This document shows, in pieces, positions 7,470 to 16,891 of a stretch of DNA of 59,149 nt. This DNA comes from Hassallia byssoidea VB512170. Lineage in GTDB: Bacteria > Cyanobacteriota > Cyanobacteriia > Cyanobacteriales > Nostocaceae. The DNA lies in contig NZ_JTCM02000033.1 in the NCBI RefSeq assembly GCF_000817785.2, positions 1 to 59,149 of the forward strand, in the 5' to 3' direction. The first letter of the stretch is position 1. Each line of letters begins with the position of its first letter. The translations under genes and the position numbers were made by a program. Below the pieces are notes generated by a model that saw nothing but the letters and a program-made list of their open reading frames with translations, searched no databases and was not told the origin of the DNA.

Positions 7470-9062
7470 ATGGTCAAAAAATTTACCTGGATAATTTGGG
7501 GATTGAGTGCTTCTTGTTTCGGTGCGCCGGCACTCGCTGCTATAGTTACTTCTATCGGCACTAACGGTATTGATGCTCTTAGGTTACAAAAAGCTCCATA
7601 TAACTTAACTGGTCGCAAGATTGCGATTGGTCAAGTTGAAATTGGGCGTCCGGGAAAGTTTGGCTGGGATAAAGCGGTGTCTAAAAATACAGCAGTATCG
7701 TTAGCAGGAGTATTTTTACGCAATAGACCGGCTAAATCAAATAGTGGTGTTGACCCCCACGCTTACAATGTGGCTGGTGTGATGGTCAGTCGAGACAAAG
7801 CTTTACCGGGTATAGCTCCAGGAGCGCGGCTCTATTCATCTGCGGTAGGTTCGACGAAAAACATGGGTCAGCCAGAAGAGTGTTTATCAGCGCAGCACAT
7901 CGCGATGCAAAATGGTGGTGATGTCCGCGCGATTAACTTCAGTTTTGGTGAACCTCTCACCCGCGATCCGCGACCGGAAGCGACTTTAGATGGTAACGCT
8001 TTACTAACATTATGTATTGACTGGTCGAGCCGGGTTCATGATGTTGTGTATGCGATCGCTGGCAACCAAGGTAAAGGGGGCATCCCCATCCCTACAGACA
8101 ATTTTAATGCAATCAACGTCGCTTTCTCTTCTCGCAAAGGAAACATTTTTAATAAAGTTGATGTTTCCAATTTGGCTGCTGCTAACGAAGGAGTGGCAAC
8201 TAGGCTAGCAGGAAAGGAGTTTAATCTTGATGGGCGTCCTTCTATTAGCTTAGTTGCTCCTGGGAGTAACATTCCTTTGGTTAATCCAGATGGCAAAGTC
8301 AACAAAGTCACGGGTACAAGTTTTGCAGCGCCTCACGTAGCGGGTACTATTGCTTTGTTGCAGGAATTTGGCGACAAACAATTGCGGACAAAACAACCTA
8401 ACTGGAGCATAGCCTCTCGCCGTCATGAAGTGATGAAAGCTGTATTGCTAAATTCCGCAGACAAAATTCAAGATACTGGTAATGGCTTGCGGTTGGGAAT
8501 GAGCCGGACGCTAATTGATAAACAAAATCGCGACTGGCTGACATCATTAGCTTATAGCAATCCAAAAATTCCCCTCGATCCGCAAATGGGAGCCGGTCAT
8601 TTAAATGCATTTCGTGCCTACCAGCAATTTAGTCTTGGTCAATCAAGTCCATCCGCTGCCGTACCTGCAATTGGTTGGGATTATCGGACATTGGATGCTG
8701 GGGCATCTGTGGATTATACCATAGCAAAGCCGTTAGTGCAAGGAAGTTTTGTTGCTGTCACTCTCGCCTGGGATCGGTTGGTAGAGCTAGAGGATAAAAA
8801 TCAAAACAAGTTATTTGATGTCGGTGAGGATTTTCGCGATCGCGGTTTGAACAATCTCGACTTGTATCTAGTCAAAGCCGATGCTAAAGACAATATCGCA
8901 GGTGCAGTTTGCTCCTCCATCAGCCCAGTTGATAGCGTAGAACACATCTTCTGCCCTGTTCCGGCTACCGGCAATTACAAAATCCGCGTCCAGTTTCGCC
9001 AAAAAGTAAACCAATCTGTTCAGCCTTTCGCTTTAGCTTGGTGGGGTGTATCTGGTAAATAG
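7470..9062 (+). CDS. Secreted subtilisin-fold (S8-like) protein with altered triad
   Basis: Protein of 530 aa, starting at the ATG rather than a TTG two codons upstream. Residues 1-24 are a signal peptide (FTWIIWGLSASCFGAPALA). The S8 fold is clear: GRKIAIGQVEIG (strand with the usual Asp), HAYNVAGVM (usual HGTHVAG), VYAIAGNQGKGG (oxyanion Asn199) and TGTSFAAPHVAG (Ser284). The usual Asp position holds Glu57 and the usual catalytic His position holds Asn100. By sequence the triad is therefore incomplete and the protein may be a weak or inactive protease, or a binding protein. The C-terminal about 130 residues look like a beta-rich pre-peptidase C-terminal type domain. A serpin gene follows in the same direction. 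Confidence 0.85.
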   Translation: MVKKFTWIIWGLSASCFGAPALAAIVTSIGTNGIDALRLQKAPYNLTGRKIAIGQVEIGRPGKFGWDKAVSKNTAVSLAGVFLRNRPAKSNSGVDPHAYNVAGVMVSRDKALPGIAPGARLYSSAVGSTKNMGQPEECLSAQHIAMQNGGDVRAINFSFGEPLTRDPRPEATLDGNALLTLCIDWSSRVHDVVYAIAGNQGKGGIPIPTDNFNAINVAFSSRKGNIFNKVDVSNLAAANEGVATRLAGKEFNLDGRPSISLVAPGSNIPLVNPDGKVNKVTGTSFAAPHVAGTIALLQEFGDKQLRTKQPNWSIASRRHEVMKAVLLNSADKIQDTGNGLRLGMSRTLIDKQNRDWLTSLAYSNPKIPLDPQMGAGHLNAFRAYQQFSLGQSSPSAAVPAIGWDYRTLDAGASVDYTIAKPLVQGSFVAVTLAWDRLVELEDKNQNKLFDVGEDFRDRGLNNLDLYLVKADAKDNIAGAVCSSISPVDSVEHIFCPVPATGNYKIRVQFRQKVNQSVQPFALAWWGVSGK

Positions 9063-9190
9063 GGCATTGGGCATTGGGCAATGGGCAATGGGCATAGGGC
9101 AATGGGCAATGAACATAGGGCAAAATTTTTCTCCCCCTTGTCCCCCTTGTCCCCCAGCAAGAACTGCCCCCAGCAAGAACTGCCCCCTGC
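9061..9190. repeat. Minisatellite after the S8 gene
   Basis: GGGCATT/GGGCAAT units begin right at the stop codon, followed by CCCCCTTGTC and CCCCAGCAAGAACTG units. No gene is visible in the rest of the gap up to 9507. Confidence 0.75.
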
Positions 9191-9507
9191 TTTATTTATT
9201 ACCACTAACAAAAAAACTAGTTTTGTTTTGTCATTTCGTATTTTAAAATACAATTTATAAAAAAGCAGAAAATCGAGAAAAATAAAGCTGATTGAGCATA
9301 AATCTGCATTATCGCTTTTATCAGCAATTAACAATTAGCATAACTTACAAGTTGTATTTAATTCCTATTACTTACTTAGCTGTTGCAAAAACTGTAACCG
9401 CTCTATATTTTTCTTGTTTTTAATGCGATAGTTAACAATTGACACATAAATAATGGTCAATCTTGACTGACAGCTTACAAAAAATATTTGGCGAGTGAGG
9501 TAGAAAA

Positions 9508-10827
9508 ATGCATCGACAAAAATTTAATAGTGTCAAGGAAAATTTCCTCCAAAGACGCTACGGTGTGCGCTTGGGTAGGCGTTATGTTCTGGCAGCAGCA
9601 GGAGTTATGCTTATGGGTGTATTAGGATGTTCTCAGGTCAACGACAGTACAAGTGCGCTGGCGAAATCTCCTTTACCGACAGAATCACCATCAACTAAAA
9701 AAACAGTCACACCTGATACAAAAGTCGTTGCGGCTAATACAAAATTTAGTTTCAAACTGTTTTCAGAAGTTTTGAAAAAGGATAGCAAAGATAACATTTT
9801 TATTTCTCCTTCTAGTGTAGCGATCGCTCTTGCCATGACTTACAATGGTGCGAGTGGTTCTACCCAGCAAGCAATGGCGAAAGCGTTAGAGTTACAAGGC
9901 ATAAGTTTAGAAGAAATAAACTCCTCTAACGCGGCTTTAAAAATCCTTTTAGAAAATCCTGACCCAAAAGTGCAGCTAACAATTGCTAACTCGCTTTGGG
10001 CAAACAAAGATACTAGCTTTAAATCCGAATTTATCCAGAGAAACAAAGATTTTTACAAAGCTAAAGTCACAAATTTGGACTTTAAAGACTCGCGTTCATC
10101 AGGTGTAATCAATACTTGGGTAAATGAGAATACACGCGGCAAAATCAACAAAATAGTCGAAACAATTGAACCAGAGCAAGTATTATTTCTAATTAATGCC
10201 ATCTACTTCAAAGGCAACTGGAGTAACGAATTTGATAAAAACCAAACCGCTGAATATCCTTTTTACATAGCATCTGACAAACAAAAACAACACCTGATGA
10301 TGTCGCGAACGGGTGACTACAGATATTTAGAAAATGAACAATTTCAAGCAGTGAGTTTACCTTACGGCAAAGATGGTAAAATTAGCTTATATGTTTTCTT
10401 GCCGAAAGAGAATAACTCAAAAGCCTTTTATGAAAACTTGAATTCTGACAACTGGGAAAAATGGATGGCTCAATTCAGCAAACAAGAAGGATTTGTTCGC
10501 TTGCCCCGTTTTAAAATCAATTATGACATTACTCTCAACGATGCCCTTACCGATTTAGGCATGGGAGAAGCTTTCAGCCGGAGAGCGAATTTTTCGGCTA
10601 TGGGTAAAAATCTCGCCATCAGCCAAGTTAAACATAAAACCTTTGTTGAGGTAAATGAAGAAGGTACAGAAGCGGCAGCAGCGACTTCTGTGGAGATAGT
10701 ACCAACATCAGCCGTCGAGAAACCAAAGCCATTTCGGATGATTGTTGACCGTCCGTTTTTCTGTGCGGTAAGGGATAATCAAACAGGTAGCGTTTTATTT
10801 ATGGGTTCAATTGTCGAGCCACGGTAA
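9508..10827 (+). CDS. Serpin family lipoprotein (serine protease inhibitor)
   Basis: Protein of 439 aa. The N-terminus has a twin-arginine-like/basic stretch, then a hydrophobic segment ending in the lipobox VLGC, so it is probably a membrane-anchored lipoprotein. The serpin core runs from about residue 75 to the end: FISPSSVAIALAMTYNGA, FLINAIYFKGNW, and the C-terminal FFCAVRDNQTGSVLFMGSI. The reactive-centre loop is intact, with a small-residue hinge (GTEAAAATSVEIVPTSA) typical of inhibitory serpins. Counting from the hinge places P1-P1' at Thr-Ser after Ile-Val-Pro. Targets are probably elastase- or subtilisin-like proteases. The neighbouring S8-fold gene is a possible but unproven partner. 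Confidence 0.93.
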   Translation: MHRQKFNSVKENFLQRRYGVRLGRRYVLAAAGVMLMGVLGCSQVNDSTSALAKSPLPTESPSTKKTVTPDTKVVAANTKFSFKLFSEVLKKDSKDNIFISPSSVAIALAMTYNGASGSTQQAMAKALELQGISLEEINSSNAALKILLENPDPKVQLTIANSLWANKDTSFKSEFIQRNKDFYKAKVTNLDFKDSRSSGVINTWVNENTRGKINKIVETIEPEQVLFLINAIYFKGNWSNEFDKNQTAEYPFYIASDKQKQHLMMSRTGDYRYLENEQFQAVSLPYGKDGKISLYVFLPKENNSKAFYENLNSDNWEKWMAQFSKQEGFVRLPRFKINYDITLNDALTDLGMGEAFSRRANFSAMGKNLAISQVKHKTFVEVNEEGTEAAAATSVEIVPTSAVEKPKPFRMIVDRPFFCAVRDNQTGSVLFMGSIVEPR

Positions 10828-10910
10828 AACGATTCACGCATTACTTCTGTCATGCTTGTTCGCCGCAAGGCGTTCGGTGCAGGGTAGATTACCTATTAAC
10901 GAACCGCAAA

Positions 10911-10977
10911 GACACGTTCGCGTTCGCCCTTGGCGTTGCCGCAGGCTAGCGTCTCCGTTCGCGTAGCGTCTTTGATA
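10911..10977. repeat. Dispersed GC-rich repeat
   Basis: Contains CGTTCGCCCTTGGCGTTGCC and TCCGTTCGCGTAGCGTCTTT with internal inverted symmetry. A reverse-complement match to its first part is seen at 27481-27502. It lies in the otherwise gene-free gap 10828-11077. Confidence 0.55.
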
Positions 10978-11077
10978 GGAGAAGGAGAAGGACACAAACG
11001 AAGAAAAGAAAGAAGAATATAGGTAATTTTGTCGCTCTAAGGGAGTAAGAAAAGAATTTTGAATGACGCTGACTACC

Positions 11078-12250
11078 TTAAGGCAATGTGGCTTTAGAAA
11101 CGCTTAGATTTTTTGATTCAGTTTTTGAGCTTTCTTCAGTACCAGCAAGTGCATTTACCTCTTCTGTAGAAGCAACCGTTTCACTATCGCTACCAAGACC
11201 AGGACGCAGAGCGCTTAAAGCCGTTTTAATTACAACTGCACTTGGGACTGCTAAAATTACACCTAGCAATCCGCCAACTCTCGCACCGGTCAAAACCGAA
11301 ACCAGCAGCCAAACCGGATTTAAACCAGTAAAACTCCCCAAAATTCGCGGAGCAATCAAGTTTTCCAGAATTTGTTGTACAATTACGGCTGCAATCAATA
11401 CTCTTACCCCCATCGAGAAATCTTGTAAAGCTACAAGTAAGGTAGTTAAGGCGATACCCACAGAACCGCCATAGGGAATGAGAGCCATAATGCCAATAGT
11501 TAAGCCAAACAGCAAACCAAATGGAACTTTCAGCCACAAAAAAGTCGGTATGAGGGCTGAAGCCATACAAGTCGAGATAATCAACTGAGTGATAAAGAAA
11601 TTTTGAAAGCTCAGACGTACTGTATCAGAAAAAGGCTCTCGGAATTTGGTAGGCAACCAATCTACCAAACTTTGCCAGAGTTCATCGCCATGCTGCAACA
11701 GATAGAAAGTTAAAACCATTGTTAAGAGAAAGTCTAGCAGGCTAGTGAGGGTAACTACAGCTAGATTCAGAACTTGTGAAGCGATCGCCTGTAATTGTCC
11801 TTTGACGCGATCGTTGATTTGTGATACCAAAGCTTCCAGATTAATTGGGAAACCAAGAGAATCTGCTTTCTCATTCAATAGCATTAACTGAGAGCGTCCA
11901 GAGTCAATTAACTCCGGTATACGCGCAACTAGTTGCTGCGCTTGCGTCAAAGCTAGCGGTATCAGCGTCACACCCAACGCCAACAAAATCGATAAAGCAA
12001 GTAAAAAGACTAAAATAGCAACTTGCTCGCGTCTGCCACCTTGACGCTCTATCCAACTCACAGGATAGTTAAGCAGAAAGGCTAAAACTGAGGCTCCGAC
12101 TAAAATAACTATCAACGAGTGAAAGTAATCAAAAATTGCCGAAATCGCCCAACCATTAAGCACGAGTAGCGGAGCGAACAGCGCGATCGCACCGATTCGC
12201 GCTATTGGTGTTAGTGTTTGCCACCAGTTAAGAAGCTTGCGTGTCTGCAT
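11078..12250 (-). CDS. AI-2E family transporter
   Basis: Integral membrane protein of 390 aa with about eight hydrophobic segments in the arrangement of the AI-2E/TqsA/PerM family. These are three N-terminal helices, a soluble helical part (residues about 95-160), then five helices including FGLLFGLTIGIMALIPYGG and IVQQILENLIAPRILG. Family members export small molecules or ions (AI-2 in E. coli TqsA; Na+/H+ exchange in some bacteria). The cargo cannot be read from sequence. The C-terminal 40 residues are polar and variable. Divergent from the membrane protein at 12359. Confidence 0.9.
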   Translation of the reverse strand: MQTRKLLNWWQTLTPIARIGAIALFAPLLVLNGWAISAIFDYFHSLIVILVGASVLAFLLNYPVSWIERQGGRREQVAILVFLLALSILLALGVTLIPLALTQAQQLVARIPELIDSGRSQLMLLNEKADSLGFPINLEALVSQINDRVKGQLQAIASQVLNLAVVTLTSLLDFLLTMVLTFYLLQHGDELWQSLVDWLPTKFREPFSDTVRLSFQNFFITQLIISTCMASALIPTFLWLKVPFGLLFGLTIGIMALIPYGGSVGIALTTLLVALQDFSMGVRVLIAAVIVQQILENLIAPRILGSFTGLNPVWLLVSVLTGARVGGLLGVILAVPSAVVIKTALSALRPGLGSDSETVASTEEVNALAGTEESSKTESKNLSVSKATLP

Positions 12251-12358
12251 ATGACAGCCGATTGCGGATAAAACTAAATTAAATCATTCCTTAAAGCTTA
12301 TTATCTCTGACTGCACGACCGACATACATCTCTCTAGTTTAGGATTGCACTCACCCAA

Positions 12359-12790
12359 ATGAATAATTTACAACCAAATGACTCATCATCTGTGCCAGAA
12401 AGCCAAGAAAAATCAGCCTTATTTTTCATCCCCAGTGAGGATGCCAACGTTTCTTCCTTGCCGTTAATTTTATATTTAGTTCCCGTCATCGGATTTTTCC
12501 CCTCCTTGTGGACTCTTTATCGTCGTCGAGGCAGTCGGGAACAACTTAATGTTAGTCGTCTGTCAATTACTCTGGCGCTTACCTGGCTTTTGGGGTATAT
12601 CTTATTAGGAGCCGGAGCGGTTACCGGAGAATTTTTCAGCTTGCGTCTACTGCTCCTCAATAGCTTTCTCACCTCTGGTTACTTTTTGGTTAGCGCCTGG
12701 TTAATTGTTCGTACAGTTCAAGGCAAATCTAATCGTATAGCAGGGTTTAGTCGTTTTGCCAACCGAGTTACTAATAAATATTTGTCTTAA
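12359..12790 (+). CDS. Hypothetical membrane protein, three helices
   Basis: Protein of 143 aa. A polar N-terminus (about 35 residues) is followed by three hydrophobic segments: about residues 37-58, 75-97 and 101-124. The short C-terminus is basic. A basic loop YRRRGSREQLN lies after the first helix. I recognise no characterised family; it resembles conserved cyanobacterial inner-membrane proteins. Divergent from the AI-2E transporter, sharing a promoter region of about 108 bp. Confidence 0.7.
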   Translation: MNNLQPNDSSSVPESQEKSALFFIPSEDANVSSLPLILYLVPVIGFFPSLWTLYRRRGSREQLNVSRLSITLALTWLLGYILLGAGAVTGEFFSLRLLLLNSFLTSGYFLVSAWLIVRTVQGKSNRIAGFSRFANRVTNKYLS

Positions 12791-13068
12791 TTTAGGATGA
12801 AAGGCGGTACTCCGTATTTACACGTATCTTTTTCCCAACTACACATTATTTACCAACAGGTCTAGTCAAATCTGGTTTAATCAAGCATACTTCAAGAAAA
12901 CGTCTCCGGATTTGCCGAAAAGAAGGAGAAATACTGCTATAAGTGTTTTGGTTAACACTAAAGATCGAAAAGTTAGCACTGATAATTAAGGGTTAGCTAT
13001 TATGGGTTGATTTGTCGGCTTTTAAGTAACAAATTTACCGAGTTTTATCAGTAAGTGTGAGGAAGTCC

Positions 13069-14475
13069 GTGACCATTCAAACAACTTCGGCGCAAGAAGA
13101 CCATACAAACCCCCCTAACAATAATTCTAAAAATTCCAAATCAGGACGTTGGCTGTGGTTTTGGGTGGGGATGAGCGGTATTGCGATGGTGTCAGCCACT
13201 GCCGGGGCGCTATTGGCTGTGTCTTTAACGAGTACGCCATTGATGCAAGCAGAATTAAGTCCCCAAGAAGCGGCAGTTTTTGATAGCGATCGCATCTCCG
13301 GACAAGGACTGCGATTCTCTCAATTAACTCGCCCCGTCAATATATTAGTTATGGGAATGAGCGTACTCCCGCCAGATACTCAAAACGCTCCCGCCGAAAC
13401 TAAAAATCTCAGGTACTTGCCTCAGGTAAATTCCTTTGATGGTCTTGCGGATGTGATGCTCTTGATCAAATTCGATCCGGAGAAAAAAAAATTAGTTATG
13501 CTTTCTGTTCCTAGAGATACCCGTACAGAGATAGAGGGGCATGGTATTAAAAAAATTAATTCGGCAAATACTCATGGCGGTCCAGCTTTAACTGCGAAAA
13601 CCGTTAGTAATCTCTTGGACGGTGTGGGAATTGATCGCTATATCCGAATTAACGTTTTGGGAGTTGGTAAGCTGATCGATGCCTTAGGAGGCGTTACGGT
13701 TTACGTCCCCAAAGATATGAAGTACCAAGATGATTCTCAGCATTTGTACATCAACTTGAAAGCTGGTAAGCAGCATTTAAATGGCGATCAAGCTTTGCAA
13801 CTGTTGCGCTATCGCCATGATGAAAATGGCGATATAGGTCGGATTCAGCGCCAGCAAATGGTGATGCGGGCATTGATGGATCAAAGCCTCAACCCAACTA
13901 CACTAGCTCAATTGCCGCAAGTTCTCGACGTAGTTAAAGAGCATATTGACACCAACTTAAGCGTTGAAGAGTTGTTAGCACTAGTAGGTTATGGAGCGCG
14001 AACAAATCGCTCGAATATGCAAATGTTGATGGTACCCGGTCGCTTTAGCGATAAGAATGAATACGAGGCTAGCTATTGGTTGCCAAACGGCGATCGCATT
14101 GCGGCTATGATGGCTGAAAATTTTGATGTGGATGCCCCACATGAGCAACGATCAACTGACCCAGGTTCATTGCGAATTGCAATTCAGGATAGCACAGGTG
14201 GCGATCGCTCAAACCTACGACCTTTAATTAGAAGCCTCGAAAAAGCTGGCTATCGCAACGTTTATGTGTCTAAACCTTGGGGTGAACCTCTAGAAGTGAC
14301 ACACATCGTCGCCCAACAAGGAGACGGTAACAGCGCCGAATCGATTCGCAACTCTTTAGGATTTGGAGAAGTGCGAGTAGAAAGTACTGGTAATCTCGGC
14401 TCTGATGTCACTATACAGCTAGGTAAGGATTGGTTGCAACAAACTCCTCCTGTGGAAGTGTCTCCTCAACGTTAA
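13069..14475 (+). CDS. LytR-CpsA-Psr (LCP) family protein with LytR_C domain
   Basis: Protein of 468 aa with one N-terminal membrane helix (WLWFWVGMSGIAMVSATAGA) and an extracytoplasmic LCP domain. Landmarks are NILVMGM, the VPRDTRTEIEG motif with catalytic Arg/Asp, GVGIDRYIRIN, and LLRYRHDENGDIGRIQRQQ. About residues 360-460 are a LytR C-terminal domain. LCP enzymes attach cell-wall glycopolymers to peptidoglycan; in cyanobacteria they are tied to envelope polysaccharide. The GTG at 13069 has GAGG six bases upstream. A GTG four codons earlier has no ribosome site. Confidence 0.9.
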   Translation: MTIQTTSAQEDHTNPPNNNSKNSKSGRWLWFWVGMSGIAMVSATAGALLAVSLTSTPLMQAELSPQEAAVFDSDRISGQGLRFSQLTRPVNILVMGMSVLPPDTQNAPAETKNLRYLPQVNSFDGLADVMLLIKFDPEKKKLVMLSVPRDTRTEIEGHGIKKINSANTHGGPALTAKTVSNLLDGVGIDRYIRINVLGVGKLIDALGGVTVYVPKDMKYQDDSQHLYINLKAGKQHLNGDQALQLLRYRHDENGDIGRIQRQQMVMRALMDQSLNPTTLAQLPQVLDVVKEHIDTNLSVEELLALVGYGARTNRSNMQMLMVPGRFSDKNEYEASYWLPNGDRIAAMMAENFDVDAPHEQRSTDPGSLRIAIQDSTGGDRSNLRPLIRSLEKAGYRNVYVSKPWGEPLEVTHIVAQQGDGNSAESIRNSLGFGEVRVESTGNLGSDVTIQLGKDWLQQTPPVEVSPQR

Positions 14476-14479
14476 ACAA

Positions 14480-14786
14480 GAAGTCAGAAGTCAGAAAAAC
14501 TGAATTCACAACCGTATATTAACATCTTGTACCAGGCGATAAAATTCACTTCGCGTTGCAGCTTGGTGCAAGATGTTAATCCAAAATCCTAAATTGGAAA
14601 TCTCAAATTGCTTGACCAAAAAAGGATGTTCAAAGCAGCGTCTCCAAAGAGAAGGATAAAGGTCTTCAGGATGAAATAGTACGGTTGATAGATGGATACA
14701 AAAAAGGAAAAAGGATGAAAAAGGAAAAAAATTGAATTTTTTACTTTCTTACTTTCATACTTCATACTTCATACTTCATACTTCAT
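14480..14786. repeat. Repeat-filled gap between LCP gene and hydrolase
   Basis: Includes GAAGTCAGAAGTCAG, then AAAAAGGAAAAAGGATG units followed by ACTTCATACTTCATACTTC units. The last two are roughly complementary and can fold together between the two convergent genes. No ORF of note. Confidence 0.6.
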
Positions 14787-14788
14787 CC

Positions 14789-15682
14789 TTAAATTGACAT
14801 TTTCCCAATCCAATCCTGTATAATCGGATTCACTATCTCCGGTGCTTCATCTTGGGGACAATGCCCAACACCTTCTAAAGGTATAAACTTTAGCACTTGT
14901 GGGAAATTAGCTAACTCTTTACTTAACTCAAACGGTTCCCAAGGGTCAGCTGTTCCCCACAAAATAATTGCCGGACAAGGTAGCAGAGGTAAAAGGTCTT
15001 CAGGTAGGGGACCTGTAGAATAAGCTGTAAAGGCAAGAAACACAGCTACAGCACCCGGATCGCTTACTGGTGCCATCAAGATATCTACTAACTCGTCTGT
15101 CACCGTCTCAGAATTGGCATAAGCTTTGAGGAGAATTGAGCGCACCGTTTTCGGCTGGGCAATTTGATTAAAAAAGAACTTGCCAACAGGTTTGATAGAT
15201 AGCAGGCGTTGCAGCAAGGGCGCTCCGGCGCTACGATACCAAGGTAGTGTCGCTCGTTTGCGATCGTGTAACAGCCGTAAGGAGCAGTTCAGCAAAGCAA
15301 CTCCTAATGCCATATCCGGGTTATCCACCGCTGCTTGCATGACCACAATACAGCCTACAGAATTTCCCACAAAAAAAGCGGGTCCTCCCACTACTTCCCG
15401 GCAAAAATCAGCGATTTGCTGTCCCCAAGTTTCAAATGTGTAGGCAATTTCTTCACCTGGCTTGGGTTTAGCCGAAGCGCCAAAGCCAATCAAATCAATA
15501 GCATAGACACGGCAATTTTCCGCCAGTACAGGGATATTTTTCCGCCAATGCCACCAAGAGGCACCAAAGCCATGTACCAAGACCACAGCAGGTCCAGCGG
15601 TTCCTTGGGTTTGATAGCAAATGGGAAAACCTTGCCAAGTCCAGGTTTTTGTTGCTGGCAGTTTGGTTGTCGATTGGATCAT
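14789..15682 (-). CDS. Alpha/beta-fold hydrolase
   Basis: Protein of 297 aa from MIQSTTKLPATKTWTWQG; an upstream in-frame start would add 18 residues unlike the family. It has the oxyanion HGFGASWWHW, the nucleophile elbow VGNSVGC (Ser), a late Asp in WGTADPWEP and His in GVGHCPQDEAP, giving a full catalytic triad. It belongs to the cyanobacterial/plastid alpha-beta hydrolases close to pheophytinase-like proteins. Substrate is not determinable; a chlorophyll-derived or lipid ester is one guess. Confidence 0.85.
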   Translation of the reverse strand: MIQSTTKLPATKTWTWQGFPICYQTQGTAGPAVVLVHGFGASWWHWRKNIPVLAENCRVYAIDLIGFGASAKPKPGEEIAYTFETWGQQIADFCREVVGGPAFFVGNSVGCIVVMQAAVDNPDMALGVALLNCSLRLLHDRKRATLPWYRSAGAPLLQRLLSIKPVGKFFFNQIAQPKTVRSILLKAYANSETVTDELVDILMAPVSDPGAVAVFLAFTAYSTGPLPEDLLPLLPCPAIILWGTADPWEPFELSKELANFPQVLKFIPLEGVGHCPQDEAPEIVNPIIQDWIGKMSI

Positions 15683-15919
15683 AGAAAATTTAAAAGCATA
15701 ACATATGGACGCAAAACGAAAAGCTGCAAGCGTCATTGTTTTTTATTTTTTAACAAAATATAAAACCTTAAAATAAATAGCGATTCGCATCAGTGCCAAG
15801 CTCACAGTTTAATTCAGCATAGGATAGCTCTTACTTTTTGATAGAGATAGTGCATTCATTAGTTAGATTATGTCAGTATTAGGAGTCACGTATTATCTAA
15901 ACTGAGGAAACTTTTTATC

Positions 15920-16840
15920 ATGTTGGCACAAACTTCTACTTCTGTAATGCCATTTCTTGGCAGTGACGTTGCTGCTAATTATGATACATCTCAAGTAGTA
16001 ATATTGCCCATTGCTTACGAAGCAACAACCACTTATCGCCGGGGCTGTGAAAATGGTCCAGATTCTATACTGGAAGCTTCTCATCAGGTGGAATATTACG
16101 ATGAAGAACTGGATAGAGAAACTGGTTGCGAAGTCGGAATTTACACTCATGAAACAATTGCGGACACGCGCTCTGGTGATATTAGCGCCGAGGAAATGCT
16201 AAAAGTTACCGAAGAAACGGTTTCTAAGTTAATTGGCGATCGCAAATTCGTGATTGCTTTGGGTGGCGAACACAGTATTACTGCGGCAATTGTCGAAGCA
16301 TATCGCAAATATTATACAGAACCATTTACGGTAGTGCAAATTGATGCTCACGGTGACTTACGCCACAGTTATGAAGGCTCAATTCACAATCATGCTTGTG
16401 TAATGCGGCGAATTGTCGATATGGATTTACCTACCGTGCAAATTGGCATTCGGGCGATTTGTAAAGAAGAAGCCGACTTAATCAAAGAAAAACAGCTAAC
16501 TGTGTTTCGAGCGCGGGAAATTGCTAACCAGCCAGATTGGATGGAACGAGCAATTTCCGCGATTCAGACAGATAAAGTTTTTCTCACCATTGATTTAGAT
16601 GGCATCGATCCTACCTTAATTCCTGGCGTTGGTACTCCAGAACCGGGCGGTTTAAATTGGTATGCTTTGATGACGTTCTTGCGGCGCGTTTGTGAAAAAC
16701 ATAATGTCATCGGCTGTGATGTGATGGAATTAGCACCGATAGTAGATTCAGTAGTTTCACAATTTACGGCAGCCAAACTGGTCTATAAAATTATTGGGTA
16801 TCAAGCATTAGCTAAGGGTTGGTTTGAAGCTGGAACATAA
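15920..16840 (+). CDS. speB: Agmatinase / ureohydrolase family enzyme
   Basis: Protein of 306 aa of the arginase-agmatinase superfamily. The two-metal ligands are all visible: GGEHS, DAHGDLRHSYEG and DLDGIDP. The length and DAHGDLR motif fit agmatinase, which splits agmatine to putrescine and urea. Related cyanobacterial ureohydrolases act on guanidino compounds, including guanidine itself, so the exact substrate is open. A divergent hydrolase lies upstream and a thioredoxin-like gene 51 nt downstream. Confidence 0.85.
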   Translation: MLAQTSTSVMPFLGSDVAANYDTSQVVILPIAYEATTTYRRGCENGPDSILEASHQVEYYDEELDRETGCEVGIYTHETIADTRSGDISAEEMLKVTEETVSKLIGDRKFVIALGGEHSITAAIVEAYRKYYTEPFTVVQIDAHGDLRHSYEGSIHNHACVMRRIVDMDLPTVQIGIRAICKEEADLIKEKQLTVFRAREIANQPDWMERAISAIQTDKVFLTIDLDGIDPTLIPGVGTPEPGGLNWYALMTFLRRVCEKHNVIGCDVMELAPIVDSVVSQFTAAKLVYKIIGYQALAKGWFEAGT

Positions 16841-16891
16841 CGCTGAATATGACTATATTTTTTGTTTTTAGTTTCTTGGCGCTAAAAGAAG

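Noticed and set aside
11088-11474. 128-codon plus-strand ORF
   Set aside because: Antisense shadow of the AI-2E transporter gene.
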